Shown here: in pieces, positions 8,654-17,104 of the stretch | Numbering within the stretch: position 1 is the first letter of the stretch | Layout of the letters: the number at the start of each line of letters is the position of its first letter | Assembly: GCA_015066105.1 (NCBI GenBank) | Contig: SVOY01000016.1 | Coordinates: 1-55,294 of the forward strand | DNA length: 55,294 nucleotides | Reading direction: 5' to 3' | Origin: Oscillospiraceae bacterium | Lineage (GTDB): Bacteria; Bacillota; Clostridia; Oscillospirales; Acutalibacteraceae | Translations under genes and position numbers: made by a program | The notes under the pieces: generated by a model | The model's database searches: none | Told to the model about the DNA's origin: nothing | What the model saw: the letters and a program-made list of their open reading frames with translations, nothing else

Positions 8654-11611
8654 TCAGATACATTCACTACCGTTTTCTTCAAGAGCCGCACACTCTCTGC
8701 GGCAGTATTCGGCTTCCTTAATATCTTCAGGGGCGCTTCTTCCTTTCAATATGTCGCCAAGCTTCCTGTAGGCGTTTATAAGATTCTTCATACCGTCACA
8801 GCAAGGCTCTTCGTCGTAATTTATCTTCAGAAGATTGCAAGCCTCTCTGTAAAGATTTTCTGCCGCAGATATATCTTTCCCTCTTATCATATCGCCCAAC
8901 CTTACACAGGAAAGCGCAAGATTTCTGCGACTTTCATAGCATTGATTCTCTTTATAGTTAATATCAAAAAGCTCCTTTTCCCTTTCATAGAGCTCAAAGG
9001 CTTCAGATGTAGCCTCGGGGGTATTCTTTCTGCCGTTCACCTCTCCGAGCAACGCACACGCAGCAGCAAGAAGCTTTCTGCTGTCGTAGCACGGATTATC
9101 TTCGCAATTTCCTTCAAGAAGCTCTTTTTCCTTACGGTACCATTTTTCGGCTTCAGCAAGGGCTTCCGTGGTATTCTTTTCCGATGATATATTACCGAGC
9201 CTTTCGTAATCACTTGCAAGATTAGTCCTGCTTTCATAACACGGATTATCCCTGTCATTTATTTCATCGAACTTACGTGCCTCTTCGTACCACTGCTCTA
9301 CCTCTCCTGTAAGCTCTGCACTGTTTTTCAGCTTTTTGGTATCTCCGATACGTCTGCATATATAAGCAAAGGCTCTTGTTGTTTCATAGCAGGTTCTTTC
9401 CTGATAGTTCAGCTTCTCAAGCTCGTAAACCCTTGCATACCATTTTTCCGCTTCAATAATACCTTCAAGCGTTCCCTTTGTTCTTGCTGTGTTACCAAGC
9501 CTGTAATATGCAATAGAAAGATTTTCTCTAGTATCATAATCGGGTCTTCTTGCATATTTTCTTTCACTTATTTCACGGGCACTGTGATACAGCTCCTCCG
9601 CCCTTTTATGCATTTTAGGAAGCGGATCCATAAGAGCAATATCACCTCGCAGAACCAATGCCTTTTCTTCCATACCAACATCATCAAGAGCATCCGCTAT
9701 TTCATAAAGAGCTTCCTTTTTTCTTCGTTCCTTAAGACGATTGACAACATGTCTGTATCTTCCGTAATCGTTTGCATACATTTCACAGAATACGTCCGCT
9801 GTTTTTCTGTTCCCCTGGCTTATTGCAGCGGCAATTCTCAAGGAAACAGCATCATAGTTTTCCTCCCAGAGCTTATCCGTAAACTCTTTTACCTTATAGG
9901 GCTCTTTTTCCGCATATATAAAAAGATGTCTGAAGCCGTTCCGGTCAAGATAAGGATACTTTATAAAATCTCTTTCACGACGGCAGTTTCTGAACATAAA
10001 ATCCACAACAGCCCTTGTGCCCTCATCAAAATCGGCACTGTAATTATCAAAAGCCTTTTCAAGAAGATAGTCCCGCAAGCCCTTTGCAAAAAATGATATA
10101 TAGGGGATATTATTCTTATCAATGTTCTTCTTTATAAGAGAGCCGAATATATTAAGCTCATCTCTTGTTCTGAAATCACTCATTTCAGCAAAAGCAGCCA
10201 GCAAGGGTCGGGGCAACGGCTCATAGGCAACGCCTATAACCGAAAGCAGCAGGCTCTGAATTTCGCTGAAGCAGGATCCCTGGCCGAAGGTCTCCATTCG
10301 TCTGTCTATATACTGGGTATAACGCTCATAGAGGCCCGTTGGTATTTTCATATCCTCTGAAAGAATCAGACCTTCGTCTTTTACCTCCTTGAATAAAAGA
10401 GACAGATACTCAAAGTTACCGTCGCAAGCCTCAAGAAGGCGGTTGCAGAGCACCTCTGAGGAATAGCCCAATTCGTCAAATTTGGTCATAATATACCTGT
10501 TGAGATCCTCGTTTCCGTTCTCCCTGTCAAGTATTACCTTTTCAAGGGGCTTACCCGTGCTTATGGTACGGAGCTTTGAGGTTATGTTTTCGTCAGGTCT
10601 TCCCGTAAGAAGAAAGGACACGTTCGGATTTATCTTCTGCGAAAACTGGCGAAACAGCTTTACAAGAGGATTGAAGCCGTTATCCTCATCTAGCTCATCA
10701 AGTCCGTCAATTATGATAAGATACTTCTCTTTTTCATTTTTCAACGGGTCAAGGAATAAAAATTCAAACATACCGTCAATGCTCATATCTTTTATGTCAC
10801 GGAAATTTTTATCCTTAAGAAAATCATAATAAGCTTTGTTGTTGCCTGCAAGAATATACGCCAGATCCTTCAGCGTATCTCTCGCCGTTCTTGTAGCAGG
10901 TCGGTCATAGATACAAACGTGAACAGAACGCACAAGACTGCGGTCAGCAGCAAGATGTCTGACAAAAGCAGTTTTACCCGTTCCGGCATCACCAAGAATA
11001 ACAAAAACTCTGCAGGCTATACTGTCATCCATAACCCAGCTTCTGCATTTTTCACAAAGCCATTCACGCCCGACAAAATCCTCACACTCCGGTACAGTTA
11101 TAAAATCCTCATATTTCAATGCACCGGCCACCTTCAGATGAGCTTCAAACTTTGCCCAATGCACAAAGCCGCCTTTGGAAAAGCTTTCGGGATCATCCAG
11201 AGCAGCAGACAGCTCCAGCATCTTTTTTTCAAAAAGAGCCTTATTTATTTTTCCGTCGCTGCCCTCAACCTCTGTCATATCAATATAGCTTCTGGAGTTT
11301 CCGAGGCAGATTTCCGTTCCGTCAAGACGAATCTGAATAAAACAGTGCTCCTTAAAATTATAAGCGTAATTGCGCTCGTCTCTGCAGAAAAGTCTTTCCT
11401 TTGTGGCTGCGCTTACAAAAGCAACAACAAAATCATATTCACGTATGGCTTCATATATTACCTTGACAAAATCATCACCGGGCCTGACACCGCCGGCTTC
11501 AAAATCGTTGTCCTTCCATACCTTATGTCCCTTTGCCTTCAGATCTTCACAAACAGCTTCCACCAATTCAATATGATCGTTATGTCCGTAGCTTATAAAA
11601 ATCTTCTTCAT
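8654..11611 (-). CDS. TIR-NACHT/STAND ATPase with 50-residue C-terminal repeats
   Basis: The 985-residue protein has three parts. Residues 1-140 are a TIR domain (start MKKIFISYGHND; E79 in FCRDERNYA is a candidate NADase glutamate). Residues about 175-450 are a P-loop STAND/NACHT ATPase (Walker A GDAGTGKT 207-214, Walker B LIIIDGLDELDE near 298-309). Residues about 690-985 are helical TPR-like repeats with a near-exact 50-residue period, each opening CY(E/D)SR and containing an EAEKWY-like block. The layout is that of NLR-like immune proteins: sensor repeats, an oligomerising ATPase and a TIR effector that consumes NAD+. An anti-phage role is inferred. ATG at 11611 has AGGGGG 6 nt upstream; the gene stands alone under its own promoter. 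Confidence 0.88.
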   Translation of the reverse strand: MKKIFISYGHNDHIELVEAVCEDLKAKGHKVWKDNDFEAGGVRPGDDFVKVIYEAIREYDFVVAFVSAATKERLFCRDERNYAYNFKEHCFIQIRLDGTEICLGNSRSYIDMTEVEGSDGKINKALFEKKMLELSAALDDPESFSKGGFVHWAKFEAHLKVAGALKYEDFITVPECEDFVGREWLCEKCRSWVMDDSIACRVFVILGDAGTGKTAFVRHLAADRSLVRSVHVCIYDRPATRTARDTLKDLAYILAGNNKAYYDFLKDKNFRDIKDMSIDGMFEFLFLDPLKNEKEKYLIIIDGLDELDEDNGFNPLVKLFRQFSQKINPNVSFLLTGRPDENITSKLRTISTGKPLEKVILDRENGNEDLNRYIMTKFDELGYSSEVLCNRLLEACDGNFEYLSLLFKEVKDEGLILSEDMKIPTGLYERYTQYIDRRMETFGQGSCFSEIQSLLLSVIGVAYEPLPRPLLAAFAEMSDFRTRDELNIFGSLIKKNIDKNNIPYISFFAKGLRDYLLEKAFDNYSADFDEGTRAVVDFMFRNCRRERDFIKYPYLDRNGFRHLFIYAEKEPYKVKEFTDKLWEENYDAVSLRIAAAISQGNRKTADVFCEMYANDYGRYRHVVNRLKERRKKEALYEIADALDDVGMEEKALVLRGDIALMDPLPKMHKRAEELYHSAREISERKYARRPDYDTRENLSIAYYRLGNTARTKGTLEGIIEAEKWYARVYELEKLNYQERTCYETTRAFAYICRRIGDTKKLKNSAELTGEVEQWYEEARKFDEINDRDNPCYESRTNLASDYERLGNISSEKNTTEALAEAEKWYRKEKELLEGNCEDNPCYDSRKLLAAACALLGEVNGRKNTPEATSEAFELYEREKELFDINYKENQCYESRRNLALSCVRLGDMIRGKDISAAENLYREACNLLKINYDEEPCCDGMKNLINAYRKLGDILKGRSAPEDIKEAEYCRRECAALEENGSECI

Positions 11612-11667
11612 AAACATCCCCCTGTATATTTCATACCTCTGCACGACCGATTTTTTATTACGGAAAT

Positions 11668-11697
11668 ATTATATCACACATAAAACCACCAAATCAA
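11668..11697 (-). promoter_or_regulatory. Promoter of the TIR-STAND gene
   Basis: On the minus strand TTGATT, an 18-bp spacer and TATAAT lie 56 nt before the start at 11611. Confidence 0.65.
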
Positions 11698-11723
11698 GCA
11701 GATAAATTCTGCTGAAAATAAAA

Positions 11724-11755
11724 ACTGCAGGCACAGCCGTAGCCATACCTGCAGT
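11724..11755 (-). terminator. Terminator of the 31-residue membrane peptide gene
   Basis: The stem ACTGCAGG/CCTGCAGT is perfect over 8 bp and followed on the minus strand by TTTTTATTTT. It lies 16 nt past the stop at 11772. Confidence 0.8.
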
Positions 11756-11771
11756 AATAACACATAGCTTA

Positions 11772-11867
11772 TCAGGCAAAAATCTGCAAAGCCGCAGCAC
11801 CGACACTGAGAACCATCAAAGCCGCCATAACGATACAGATGATTTTTATCATTGTTTTGCTCATCAT
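11772..11867 (-). CDS. 31-residue single-pass membrane peptide
   Basis: The open frame MMSKTMIKIICIVM... (31 residues) is one hydrophobic helix with a basic N-terminus. It is too short for normal gene calls, but the support is good: a TTGACA-17-TAGAAT promoter (11900-11928), GGAGG 9 nt before the ATG, and a strong terminator right after the stop. I recognise no family. It could be a small membrane regulator or a type I toxin-like peptide; no antisense RNA is evident. It lies upstream of the TIR-STAND gene on the same strand but the terminator separates them. Confidence 0.7.
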   Translation of the reverse strand: MMSKTMIKIICIVMAALMVLSVGAAALQIFA

Positions 11868-11899
11868 AATTATCTACCTCCGCAAATTGTCTTTACAAT

Positions 11900-11928
11900 A
11901 TTCTATCATCCCGCGCACTCTCTGTCAA
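11900..11928 (-). promoter_or_regulatory. Strong promoter of the 31-residue peptide
   Basis: On the minus strand TTGACA, a 17-bp spacer and TAGAAT form one of the best promoters in the left part of the window. Confidence 0.75.
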
Positions 11929-11962
11929 GCCATTTAAAAATACTGAATTTATCCGAAAAATA

Positions 11963-11991
11963 TTGAATTTAAAAGGTGACAGGTATATAAT
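11963..11991 (+). promoter_or_regulatory. Promoter of the second M20 peptidase
   Basis: TTGAAT (11963-11968), a 17-bp spacer and TATAAT (11986-11991) lie 36 nt before the ATG at 12027. It is divergent from the peptide promoter. Confidence 0.75.
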
Positions 11992-12026
11992 GTTACGGTA
12001 AACATAATTAAGAAAGGGGTATACCC

Positions 12027-13499
12027 ATGAAGAAAGCAACAAAAATCATCGGCGCGGGACTTCTTGCCGCCGCTGTAGGCAATGCAGTTCACGCCGCAGC
12101 CTTCAGGCCCGAAAAAAGAGAGCTCCCCCCTCTTCCCGAAGAGGCATTGAACGTGGAAAGATACCGCAAAAATCTTTCAAAGGCAATTCAGTTCAGAACC
12201 ATCTCCAACAGAGACTCCTCACTCGTTGACTGGAAGGAATTTGATAAATTCCACAAGTTCCTTGACGAGGCTTATCCTCTCATTGCTGAAAAGCTTGAAA
12301 AGGAGATTGTTCCTCCCGCAAACCTTATCTACCGTTGGAAGGGTAAAAGAGATGACCTTAAGCCTATCGCCCTTCTTGCCCACCAGGATGTTGTGCCCGT
12401 TTCAAAGGGTACGGAGCAGGATTGGGAGCACGATGCCTTTGAGGGCTTTGATGACGGCGAATTCATCTGGGGCCGCGGCTCAATTGATATGAAAAACCAC
12501 CTTATCGCCGTTATGGAGTCCGTTGAAGCACTTCTCGAGGACGGCTTTGAGCCCGAAAGAGACGTTTACCTTCTCTTCGGCGACAACGAAGAGGTTGTGG
12601 CCAATGCGGAAAACGGAGCTTTTGACATTATGACAACCCTCAAGGAAAGAGGCATTATGCTTGACAGCGTTATTGACGAGGGCGGTGCCATCATTCCCGT
12701 AAACGTTCCCGGTGTGCTCAACAACAAGCACCTTATCGGTATCGGCGTTGCGGAAAAGGGCTACTCGGATATTGAAATTGTAGTCAACGGCAAGGGCGGC
12801 CATTCCTCACAGCCCCCCAAGCACAACGCTCTCGGTCAGCTTGCCTGCGCAATTAAGGAGATTGAAAACCATCAGTTCAAATCCTCCTTCAATCAGCTTA
12901 TGAATGACCTTATGGATGCCGTTGCAAGGGAGTGTACATACCCCGTGCGCCTTATCACCTGCAACCTTCCTCTTCTCAAGCCTGCAATTTTACAGCTTGC
13001 AAAGCAGATTCCCTTCGGTGCCTGCTTCGTAAGAACAACAACAGCCGTAACAATGGCAAGCGGAAGCCCCGCCGCCAACGTTCTTCCTCAGAGAGCAAGT
13101 GCCGTAATCAACTTCCGTGCAATGCCCGGCACAACAAAGCAGGACCTTGTTGACCACATCAGAAAGGTTGTAAAGAACAAGGACATTGAAATCAATGTGC
13201 TCAACTCAAAGGAGGCTTCAAAGTTCTCCCCCACCGATTCAAGAAGCTTCAGAATCATCGGCGATATCTGCAAGAGCCTTGAGCCCAACTCAATCATTGC
13301 CCCCTACCTTGTAATGGGCGGCACGGATGCTTACAACTATGAGCCCATTTGCGAAAACATTTACCGCTATGCTCCCTTCAGAGTAAGCGTTGAGCTCCTC
13401 AGAGGTACCCACGGCACAAACGAAAAAATCCCCGTTGCCTGCCTTGAGGATGCACTTAAGTTCTTCAAGAATTATATAAGAAGAGCAAGCGCAGAGTAA
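12027..13499 (+). CDS. M20-family metallopeptidase with N-terminal membrane anchor or signal
   Basis: This 490-residue paralogue of the gene at 4775-6112 has a hydrophobic N-terminus (about residues 6-25). Metal residues are intact: H119-x-D121 (LLAHQDVV), D154 (WGRGSID), E188/E189 (DNEEV), the VIDEGGAI block and a C-terminal His in RGTHGTNE. The length and the long C-terminal domain match PM20D1/carboxypeptidase S-like enzymes, which cleave or form N-acyl amino acids or dipeptides. It probably acts at the outer face of the membrane (inference from the N-terminus). AAAGGGG precedes the ATG. No U-tailed terminator follows directly; the structured repeat at 13552-13761 does. Confidence 0.9.
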   Translation: MKKATKIIGAGLLAAAVGNAVHAAAFRPEKRELPPLPEEALNVERYRKNLSKAIQFRTISNRDSSLVDWKEFDKFHKFLDEAYPLIAEKLEKEIVPPANLIYRWKGKRDDLKPIALLAHQDVVPVSKGTEQDWEHDAFEGFDDGEFIWGRGSIDMKNHLIAVMESVEALLEDGFEPERDVYLLFGDNEEVVANAENGAFDIMTTLKERGIMLDSVIDEGGAIIPVNVPGVLNNKHLIGIGVAEKGYSDIEIVVNGKGGHSSQPPKHNALGQLACAIKEIENHQFKSSFNQLMNDLMDAVARECTYPVRLITCNLPLLKPAILQLAKQIPFGACFVRTTTAVTMASGSPAANVLPQRASAVINFRAMPGTTKQDLVDHIRKVVKNKDIEINVLNSKEASKFSPTDSRSFRIIGDICKSLEPNSIIAPYLVMGGTDAYNYEPICENIYRYAPFRVSVELLRGTHGTNEKIPVACLEDALKFFKNYIRRASAE

Positions 13500-13551
13500 A
13501 AAATACTGTCGGGGCTGTAAAAAAGTGCAGACCGCATAAAACAAGATAAGC

Positions 13552-13761
13552 AAAGGGTTTCTTTAGGTATTAAACTACCAAAGAAGCCCTTTAAAACTAT
13601 AAAAATCATTAAAAGCAGACAAAACGATGTTTTTGTGTTTTATGCTATAAACAAACCTATCCCTCGGAGTACCTTTGTACGCCGTCGGGTCGGCTTGTTC
13701 ATTCTGCGCATTTTTTCACGCCCCTGAAAAGCAGATGTAAAAAAACAAAATTTTTACATCT
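13552..13761 (+). repeat. Structured intergenic repeat, copy 2
   Basis: This is homologous to 131-382 in the same orientation. First hairpin: 13552-13564 plus GGTA pairs with TACC plus 13580-13592. Then come the shared TATGCTATAAACAAACCT block, the CGGAGTAC/GTACGCCG hairpin, the shared 28-base block, and a terminal AGATGTAAAAA/TTTTTACATCT hairpin (13733-13743/13751-13761). It lacks the extra hairpin of copy 1. Base changes in the first stem are compensated on the other side. It occupies the 348-base gap between the peptidase and the response regulator; no coding frame is visible. Confidence 0.75.
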
Positions 13762-13847
13762 CTTTTTATTGACATAAGTTTTTCTCTGTTCAAACAAAAC
13801 TTTAACAATTATACTCTATAATAAATAAAAATACGGAGGTGTTTGGT

Positions 13848-14528
13848 GTGTTTAAAATTCTTGTTATTGAAGACGATAAGGAATTGTGCCGAAGTATGTG
13901 CTCATTCCTGTATATGAACGGGTATGAAGCGGAAAGTACCTACAATGCCGATGAAGCATACAGAGCTATGGCTTCAACTATGTTTGACCTTATTATTTCT
14001 GATATAATGCTTCCGGGAACAGACGGCTTTGAAATAGCAAAATCTATTCGTGATACCGATGTCGAAACACCGATACTTTTTGTTACAGCCAGAGATGACT
14101 TCTACTCGAAGAAAAAGGGCTTTCTTTCGGGCATCGACGACTATATGACAAAGCCTGTAAATCTTGAGGAGCTTCTATTGCGCATAAAAGCTATTCTTCG
14201 CCGCAGTAAAATTTCAATATCCAGAAAGCTCGAAATCGGTGCATTACATATGGATATGGACGCAAGGTCCGCCCGACTCAACGGTAAAGAAATATCTCTG
14301 TCTGCAAGAGAGTTCAACATTCTCTACAAGCTGCTTTCCTATCCGCAAAAGACATTCACCCGTTCGGAGCTTATGAATGAATTCTGGGATGTGGGCACTA
14401 CCTCAGGCCTGAGAACCGTAGATGTTTATATGGCTAAGCTGCGTGAATACTTTTCAGACTGCAAAGATTTTGAAATTGTAACAGTGCACGGACTCGGCTA
14501 TAAGGCGGTGCTGAAGAATGAAAAATAA
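13848..14528 (+). CDS. OmpR/PhoB-family response regulator
   Basis: The 226-residue protein has a receiver domain (acidic pair at residues 9-10, phosphorylated D52 in IISDIMLPG, a TKPV lysine near 102) and a C-terminal winged helix ending in HGLGYKAVL. It is phosphorylated by the partner kinase and binds DNA. The start is GTG at 13848, with GGAGG 8 nt upstream; an earlier in-frame GTG at 13839 overlaps that site and is rejected. It overlaps the kinase gene by 11 nt, so translation is coupled. TATAAT at 13817-13822 is a possible -10 with no good -35, which would fit activator-dependent transcription. The target is unknown. Confidence 0.92.
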   Translation: MFKILVIEDDKELCRSMCSFLYMNGYEAESTYNADEAYRAMASTMFDLIISDIMLPGTDGFEIAKSIRDTDVETPILFVTARDDFYSKKKGFLSGIDDYMTKPVNLEELLLRIKAILRRSKISISRKLEIGALHMDMDARSARLNGKEISLSAREFNILYKLLSYPQKTFTRSELMNEFWDVGTTSGLRTVDVYMAKLREYFSDCKDFEIVTVHGLGYKAVLKNEK

Positions 14529-15609
14529 CAAAAGGAAGGACAAGCGTCTCAAGGACAGCATTTTTTCCTTATGGCGGTTCATTCTTTATTTTCTGATAAC
14601 AGGCTTTGCCGTTTCTGTAAGCTTTCTGCTCTTTTTCAGCGGCAGCCTTTTTGACGGTGCAAACTATCCCGTGCTTATCCCTGACGGCACTGTAGGAGAA
14701 CGAGCCTTACGAACGCTCTTAAACATTATTTTTATCTGTATTTTTATGAGTGTTATCGACGGTGTAAGAAAGCGTATTTTCACCAAGCGTCCCGTTACAA
14801 GAATACTTGATACTCTTTCAAAAATAACCGCAGGAGACCTTACAGCAAGAACAAAGCCCCTTCATAAAAAGAGAGCCTTCAACGAATATGACCTTATCAT
14901 TGAGGACATAAACAAAATGGCACAGGAGCTTTCTTCTATAGAAACTCTGAAAACCGACTTTATTTCAAATGTTTCTCACGAGATAAAAACGCCTCTTTCT
15001 GTTATTCAGAATTATGCCGGTATACTTCAAAGCGAAAACCTTACCGAAGAAGAACGCAAGGAATATGCCGCAAGACTTTCTGCAGCTTCAAAAAAGCTCG
15101 GCGATCTCATTACAGCAATACTCAGACTGAACCGACTCGAAAATCAGCAGATTTTCCCTGAAAAACAAAAGTTCAACCTGAGTGAACAGCTTTGTCAGGC
15201 TATTCTGATTTATGAAAATGAATGGACAAAAAAGAATATTGAAATTGTTACAGACCTTGATGACAGTATTATTATTGAAGGTGACAGTGAGCTTTTTCTG
15301 ACTGTATGGTTAAATCTTGTTTCAAATGCAGTAAAGTTTACCGATGAAGGCGGAAAAATAACCGTCACGCTTAAAAAGCAAAACAGCTGTGCCGTTGTTT
15401 CAGTAAGTGACACCGGCTGCGGAATGACAGAATTCACCGGTAAAAAAATTTTTGAAAAATTTTATCAGGCTGATACCTCGCATACTGTTGAAGGCAACGG
15501 TCTCGGACTTGCTCTTGTTAAAAGAATAATAGACATAACAAAAAGCAAGATTACTGTAGAAAGCGAGCTTGGCAAGGGCTCATGTTTTACAGTATATATA
15601 AAGGAGTAA
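14518..15609 (+). CDS. Sensor histidine kinase
   Basis: The 363-residue protein has two membrane helices (about 20-44 and 63-82) around a very short outside loop of about 20 residues. A HAMP-like linker (about 90-140) follows, then a HisKA domain with H154 in NVSHEIKTPL and a HATPase domain (N box near LVSNAVKF, G boxes DTGCGM and GNGLGL). The tiny outside loop is typical of intramembrane-sensing kinases that respond to cell-envelope stress or antibiotics, or act with a membrane partner (inference). The small membrane protein encoded 6 nt downstream could be that partner. Confidence 0.92.
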   Translation: MKNNKRKDKRLKDSIFSLWRFILYFLITGFAVSVSFLLFFSGSLFDGANYPVLIPDGTVGERALRTLLNIIFICIFMSVIDGVRKRIFTKRPVTRILDTLSKITAGDLTARTKPLHKKRAFNEYDLIIEDINKMAQELSSIETLKTDFISNVSHEIKTPLSVIQNYAGILQSENLTEEERKEYAARLSAASKKLGDLITAILRLNRLENQQIFPEKQKFNLSEQLCQAILIYENEWTKKNIEIVTDLDDSIIIEGDSELFLTVWLNLVSNAVKFTDEGGKITVTLKKQNSCAVVSVSDTGCGMTEFTGKKIFEKFYQADTSHTVEGNGLGLALVKRIIDITKSKITVESELGKGSCFTVYIKE

Positions 15610-15614
15610 CGCTT

Positions 15615-15998
15615 ATGGCTGACAAAAATAAATCCTTTTCTTATTCCTATTCGGGCGCTGTTAACGAAGAGCTTGAACAGTTAAAAGAAAAGTACACACC
15701 AAAAGAAGTTAACGAAAAAATGAAAAGAATACGCATAATGGATAAAAAGGTTGATTTTATTTCAACCATGTTTTCAATTTTTTTGGGGATAATCGGCTCC
15801 ATCTTTTTAATAACCGGCACTATAATTCTTATTAAAAATCTCTTTTCAACTCCCGTTTGTTTTATAACAATACTAATCGGTATAGTGACTATGGCAACTG
15901 TTCCTTTTATTCATGCGAAAATCTATAATTTCATAAAACAACACTATGCTCCAGAAATACTGGCCCTGATAAAGGAAATTGAGCATAAACAGATATGA
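15615..15998 (+). CDS. Small two-helix membrane protein of the two-component operon
   Basis: The 127-residue protein has a charged N-terminal half (about 1-50) and two membrane helices (about 54-78 and 85-105). I recognise no family. ATG at 15615 is chosen because the AAGGAG 8 nt upstream overlaps the kinase stop codon; an upstream in-frame start lies inside the kinase gene. Tight coupling suggests an accessory or target of the regulator pair, for example a sensor partner (inference). Confidence 0.75.
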   Translation: MADKNKSFSYSYSGAVNEELEQLKEKYTPKEVNEKMKRIRIMDKKVDFISTMFSIFLGIIGSIFLITGTIILIKNLFSTPVCFITILIGIVTMATVPFIHAKIYNFIKQHYAPEILALIKEIEHKQI

Positions 15999-16020
15999 CA
16001 CCACCTTTTCTCTCCCTATA

Positions 16021-16060
16021 AAAAGCTCGGGTCACGGATAATTCCGTGACCCGAGCTTTT
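16021..16060. terminator. Bidirectional terminator
   Basis: A perfect 18-bp stem (AAAAGCTCGGGTCACGGA and its complement, loop TAAT) with A/T ends serves the rightward two-component operon and the convergent reductase operon. Confidence 0.92.
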
Positions 16061-16080
16061 TTATTATTTAATTATAATTA

Positions 16081-17085
16081 TTAAAACTCAGCGAGGTTGT
16101 CTGAGGTCATCTTTCTTTCGCCGCGTTCAATCTGGTGAATCATTTCAACAAGCTTTGTGTTAACGGGTGTGGGCACATTGTACTTAAGTCCGTTTTCAAC
16201 GAAAAAGCCGTTAAGAATGTTGATTTCGGTAATTTCGCCAGCCTCGAGTGACTGAAGGGTTGAGGGCTTAACGTCGGCATAAAGCTTACCTACCATACCC
16301 ACAACAAGCTTGCAAAGGCCGTTATAAACCTTATTGTTACCAAGTGCAAGCATTCTGTATTCAAGCACAAGGCCGTATTTGGGCACCTTGATGTTCATTG
16401 CCTTTGCAACGGCCATACCCTCTCTTGCAATGTTGAGGAATACGTCCTTTGCTCTGTTATCCTTAAGAATTTCGCCGAGCTTCTTGCCCGTAATAGCCGC
16501 AACAGCGTTGATGCAGGAATTGATAATGAGCTTTGAATACTGACGGGACTTGATTTCCATTGTAATCTTTGCAGGAACAACGTTGCTGAGCATTTCTGCA
16601 AAGGCCTCAAGGTTTTTGTTTGTTCTGCCGTCAAGCATACCGACATAGTACTCACCAAGGCTTGTCATGGTAACGTCGTTATCTGCATTCCTTGTTGCAC
16701 CGAAGCCTATCATACAGCCGACAGCTCTGTCTCTGCCTACGATTTCGGCAAGCTCCTCGGTAAGAAGACCGTTCTGCATACCTACAATAATACCGTCCTC
16801 GGCAATATAAGGAAGTATGAGCCTTGCCGAAGCGGCAACGTGAGCATACTTTGTTGCAATGATGATAATGTCAAACTTTTCGTCACCAAGCTCGGATACC
16901 TCGTGGTAGCACTTGAAGTCTACATGGTGCTCACCCTTTGCGCCGTGAAGGTAAAAGCCCTCCTTTTCAATAAGCTCCTTGATTTCGGGAATGTGGCACT
17001 TGATTCTGATATCATAGCCCTGCTCCTTGAGAAGCACTGCAACGGTACCGCCTATGGCACCTGCACCGACAACTAAAACTTTCAT
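16081..17085 (-). CDS. 2-dehydropantoate 2-reductase-like (PanE/ApbA family) oxidoreductase
   Basis: The 334-residue protein starts with the dinucleotide-binding fingerprint VVGAGAIGG (residues 4-12) and has MQNGL near residue 100, both typical of PanE/ApbA. The family reduces ketopantoate to pantoate with NADPH in CoA synthesis, but many members have other 2-oxo acid substrates. The operon with a DUF2804 gene (19-nt gap) rather than panB or panC makes the classical role doubtful. A GGAGG site precedes the ATG. Confidence 0.8.
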   Translation of the reverse strand: MKVLVVGAGAIGGTVAVLLKEQGYDIRIKCHIPEIKELIEKEGFYLHGAKGEHHVDFKCYHEVSELGDEKFDIIIIATKYAHVAASARLILPYIAEDGIIVGMQNGLLTEELAEIVGRDRAVGCMIGFGATRNADNDVTMTSLGEYYVGMLDGRTNKNLEAFAEMLSNVVPAKITMEIKSRQYSKLIINSCINAVAAITGKKLGEILKDNRAKDVFLNIAREGMAVAKAMNIKVPKYGLVLEYRMLALGNNKVYNGLCKLVVGMVGKLYADVKPSTLQSLEAGEITEINILNGFFVENGLKYNVPTPVNTKLVEMIHQIERGERKMTSDNLAEF

Positions 17086-17104
17086 ATTTTCTTCCTCCGA
17101 TATT

